A stretch of 64,000 bases of DNA. Source: Paragonimus westermani (taxonomy: Eukaryota > Platyhelminthes > Trematoda > Plagiorchiida > Troglotrematidae). The DNA is taken from positions 55,873 through 119,872 of the forward strand of contig QNGE01001252.1 of assembly GCA_008508345.1 (NCBI GenBank), written 5' to 3'. Positions 60,799 through 64,000 of the stretch are shown in pieces; the stretch's first letter is position 1; each line of letters starts with the position of its first letter. The notes beneath the pieces are model-generated. The model did no database searches and had not been told where the DNA came from. It was given only the letters and a program-made list of their open reading frames with translations. The position numbers and the translations under genes were made by a program.

Positions 60799-63700
60799 AT
60801 TAGGCACAATCGAATTATCAAATCAGAACGCTTGACCACTTTCGTTTGTGAGCAGTGATCAGCAGCAATGGTCATTAGTAAACATATCTTAGGTAATACC
60901 GCAGATTTCTGAACATAAAAAGAAGTAAGTGATTCGACTGTACGGAATCTGAAACAATGAGATTCTGTCTTTTTATGACTAATTTCGTAGACGGAGTGAC
61001 ATTATCTGTTTCGGATCTCAACTCTGGTCGAACCCGTCGGCTCCGGAGACAAAACAAGTCTATTAAGTTGAACTACTGATAGTTAGTAAGTACGGTTGTG
61101 CTCCTAAGAAATCCGCAGTTTGGGCATCGTGTTTAACATAGTTCTAATAAACGGACTGAGTAGAACACTGGATTAAAACCAAGTTATAGTACTCAACTTT
61201 TAAACCATCTCGTATGGTTTCCCTCAGTAGCCATGTAATTGAAATCACATTCCGTGTTAATATGATTTCGATTACAACCCTCCTTACCACTGAGCCTCAG
61301 TAGGGCAGAAGTGTGAGTACTGTGCCTTTACCCATCCGCGAAATGCTGACCAGATAAAATTAAATCTGAAAGGAGGTGATAATCTTGAACCTCATTACAG
61401 CAAGAGCTCAGGAAAATTCACTGCAGATATAATGAAAAAAGAGTCCCAACTAATATGTGTTTAAAGTAAAGTCCTCTTTTTGCTGATACTATATATTACA
61501 TTGGGTGACAACCACGAAGTTAACGATTAGTAGGTGAGCAGACGTTACGATAATCGAACAAGGAACAAATACCAATCCTGTACAGTCAGATTAACTGTGG
61601 GGGGTTTACTCATTTAGTAAAAATTACGCTGGGTGAATAAGAGGGGATCAAAATGGTTCACAGCTTGAGCTGCCATTAATCAATTTAGACTGGTTCAGTG
61701 GCGTTGCAACCGCACCGATGGTCAACGGGTTGTGATGTGCAACCTTCTGCAAGAAGTTGAGAGAATTCGATAGACTATGTGAAACGTTCTCACCGTCTGC
61801 GTGTGTTAAGCACAATCGACCAAATTGGCCATAATGGACGAGTTGGTGTGGTTTACTACCTATAGGGGAATCCACACAGTGTGTCAACCCACAGCAGCAA
61901 TTAATGGAATAGACGGAAACTGAGGCGGCTTTGTCATACGTAACACCTCTTTCACACAGTGTCATTACCTATTTTGGGCGGAATGTTAAAACGAGAGTTT
62001 TCAAACAGTAAGTCACATCAGGCATCCGGTATGCTGCAAGTTCTGCTTCCGCGTCCACTTTATACGGTAGTGTTGCTTAGAATTTTCTCGTATCAAACAT
62101 GTGCATCAGGAGTCACGTCTTTTGTTCTTGTATTTGGCTGTCCATGAATTCTCCTGGATAAGCTTCTATACCAAGAACCACTAGTAACTTCCTTTATTCC
62201 ACTTCAAACATGTCGTCCGCTGATCCACACTGTTGAATGATCAGCGCACAAAGCCATGTTTGAGATTTGTTAGCAATCAGTACTTCAGTTTGTTGATAAG
62301 GTTTCGCTCTTGACGTAGAAGCATGTTCAGATCAGAGGGATCAGTTACAGATTTGGTGGTATTTAAGCTAGGGTAGACGTAAGCAACTAGACGAAGCAGA
62401 AGAAATCAGGTCATATGTCAAGTGTACATCGACAGAGTTCAATAGTGTGTTCGAATTGCTACTTATAACAAATGGGGAACAAGTGTACGCTTAGGAAGAA
62501 ATGAAGATATCCTCCACTTTGCCCAATTAACGGATATACAGGGTTCTTTGTATGCGTAGTCAGATGACACACGCATATTGTCTGGAGTTCGTGTACGTGA
62601 GAATGGGATTCACTTTTTACTGGTAGTACAGATATGCATGGAATTATGATCTTAGGCAATGGGTCGTCAGCCCTGGGTAACTTTTATAGACAGCACGCAA
62701 GAGAAACAATTTTCTGTGAGTGAATTTGTCTAGTTGAAGTACATGCAAACCTAAGTTGATATTAAGGTGAAAGACTACACATGGAATGTGTAGCCATCAG
62801 AACAACATCCAATGAGCTGTCTACTACAAGTCAAACAGTTCTTGACTAAGTGACCTTGTAACTGGACTTTCCTTGGCCAGAACGGTCTAGTTAGTCCAAG
62901 ACAACCTTCACTTCGTTCAGATGAGAACTGAAAGATGGTTCATGCATGGTCTCTCACCGCAATTATTTCGGCTGACAAGAATCTTCTTCGATCACAAATC
63001 TTTCTGTCATTGGAGAAGGGAGCAAACTCAACAGTGTAAGAAAGGAGTTTGCAAGTTTCATGCCAAATTCGCCACAGTTGTACAGTTTGGCAGTGCATTA
63101 GAAGTGGGGAACGAAACTGTTTAGCAGTAAACCCAAAAACCCTCCTGTCAACGACCAACTCATCAGCAGCCTGTTTGGAGAGAAATATAGATGTCACAGA
63201 TTGGTGTGATTTGTCAGTTGGGAGTTTCACCTCACATGGCTGCCTACGTGCTACGAATGAAACCAGGAATGATAAGAACCTTGGTTACATACATGTTGCC
63301 GGTCATCCCTGACACCGCAATCATTTCGGGATGTACTAAATTAGGGGGGTACGTCTTTAAGGGAAATGGAAAAGCTGAACCAAAGTTATGTATGCGCTTA
63401 TTTATGCCTTATTCTCATGAGGGTCATTCTATTGGCTGAGGAACTCACAATGTCCGTTGGACTTCAGAAACTGGTAAATTAATTTGCCATGTGGCGAGAT
63501 ATCTAAATAGCTCCTATATCATTCCCATTATTATTTACTGAGGCACTCGCCGCATCAAACCAACCTGGTGGCAGACAGCCGCGCTGTCTGTATTTAGATC
63601 AGCATGCAGCAATTGGGTGCAATGCCTTCCTTGGTATAACAACCATGGGCTAGACGTCATTGCTGGTGTGCGGATTTATCAATTAGATGTATTTGTTCCC

Positions 63701-64000
63701 CCATGCAGAACATCATACGTGAACAAGTGAAATACGGACTAAGCATCTGAACTATTTTTCCTACCCTATGCGTTTTCTTTCGCTCATCTGCTTTAATCAG
63801 TCGGTGGTTTTGTGGCCGGCCTACAAACAAGTAGACATCTACCACAACTCCAGAAAAGGTTTAAGGGAGGTTTCCAAAGAGTTCTCACCCCATTCTATGA
63901 CTTGAAGCAGTATCCTTGCTGTTTTTTTGTTGTGGCTCCAATATGCGAAGTTTCTTTAGGCCAGACATTAGTGGACTTTATAAGAAGGTTGAATAATCCT
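60799..64000. other. Unassigned DNA
   Basis: No recognisable transposon, RNA or exon. Overlapping frames at 62,940-63,439 on both strands lack family motifs. Confidence 0.4.

Noticed and set aside
61005..61060. Box B-like GGTCGAACCCGTC
   Set aside because: No matching box A or tRNA-like fold upstream.
1..64000. CRISPR arrays, bacterial operons, viral gene clusters, rRNA genes
   Set aside because: No regularly spaced repeats, ribosome-binding-site-led gene strings or conserved rRNA blocks were seen. The sequence has a eukaryotic repeat landscape.

Overview
This window looks like repeat-rich, gene-poor eukaryotic (metazoan) nuclear DNA, most likely from a flatworm. The basis is the transposon content: many decayed Penelope-like elements (PLEs; reverse transcriptase plus GIY-YIG nuclease) and fragments of a LINE whose ORF2 ends in a single C2H2 finger, a tail I associate with trematodes and cestodes. 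There are also tRNA-derived SINEs, AT microsatellites and no compact operons. The flatworm assignment is inference; another invertebrate is not excluded. No complete host gene, rRNA or functional tRNA gene, CRISPR array or bacterial or viral gene cluster was found. Stop-free runs of 60-130 codons without recognisable motifs occur at about chance frequency here and are not annotated as genes.

Layout. At 0.2-0.65 kb on the minus strand is the C-terminal end of a LINE ORF2. At 1.82-3.26 kb a young PLE fragment is joined head-to-head to an inverted partial copy of itself, giving two 456-bp arms. At 10.30-10.60 kb a 267-bp fold-back element sits between exact 15-bp direct repeats, apparently inside an exon-like stretch. 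LINE reverse transcriptase remnants lie at 18.35-18.75, 26.90-27.07 and 49.30-49.35 kb. SINE copies lie at 23.4, 54.2, 59.4 and 60.6-60.8 kb, with a second tRNA-like sequence at 27.65 kb. A divergent PLE lineage occupies 34.84-35.80 kb. The 43.6-55.9 kb interval is a PLE graveyard: at least five PLE fragments plus one weaker candidate, in both orientations, including a second head-to-head pair at 51.9-53.6 kb.

The most interesting signal is a recurrent short motif just downstream of the PLE nuclease reading frame. It has a CTGAYGA box, about 9-10 nt, then a GAAAC-like box and a CTTGTTCGCTAC-like block. It appears in six places, always in the orientation of the associated PLE end where one can be assigned. 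A related and better-formed hammerhead-like core lies at 47.84-47.88 kb. Hammerhead ribozymes are known from PLE terminal repeats, so these are probably decayed or divergent versions. Together with repeated head-to-head inversions and the fold-back element, they suggest one mechanistic theme: PLE insertion that leaves inverted partial copies.

Two or three exon-like stretches (about 10.29-10.68, 15.06-15.34 and 22.94-23.21 kb) are reported at low confidence. The rest is unassigned intergenic or intronic DNA. Two single-base gaps (N) are at 27,071 and 54,317.
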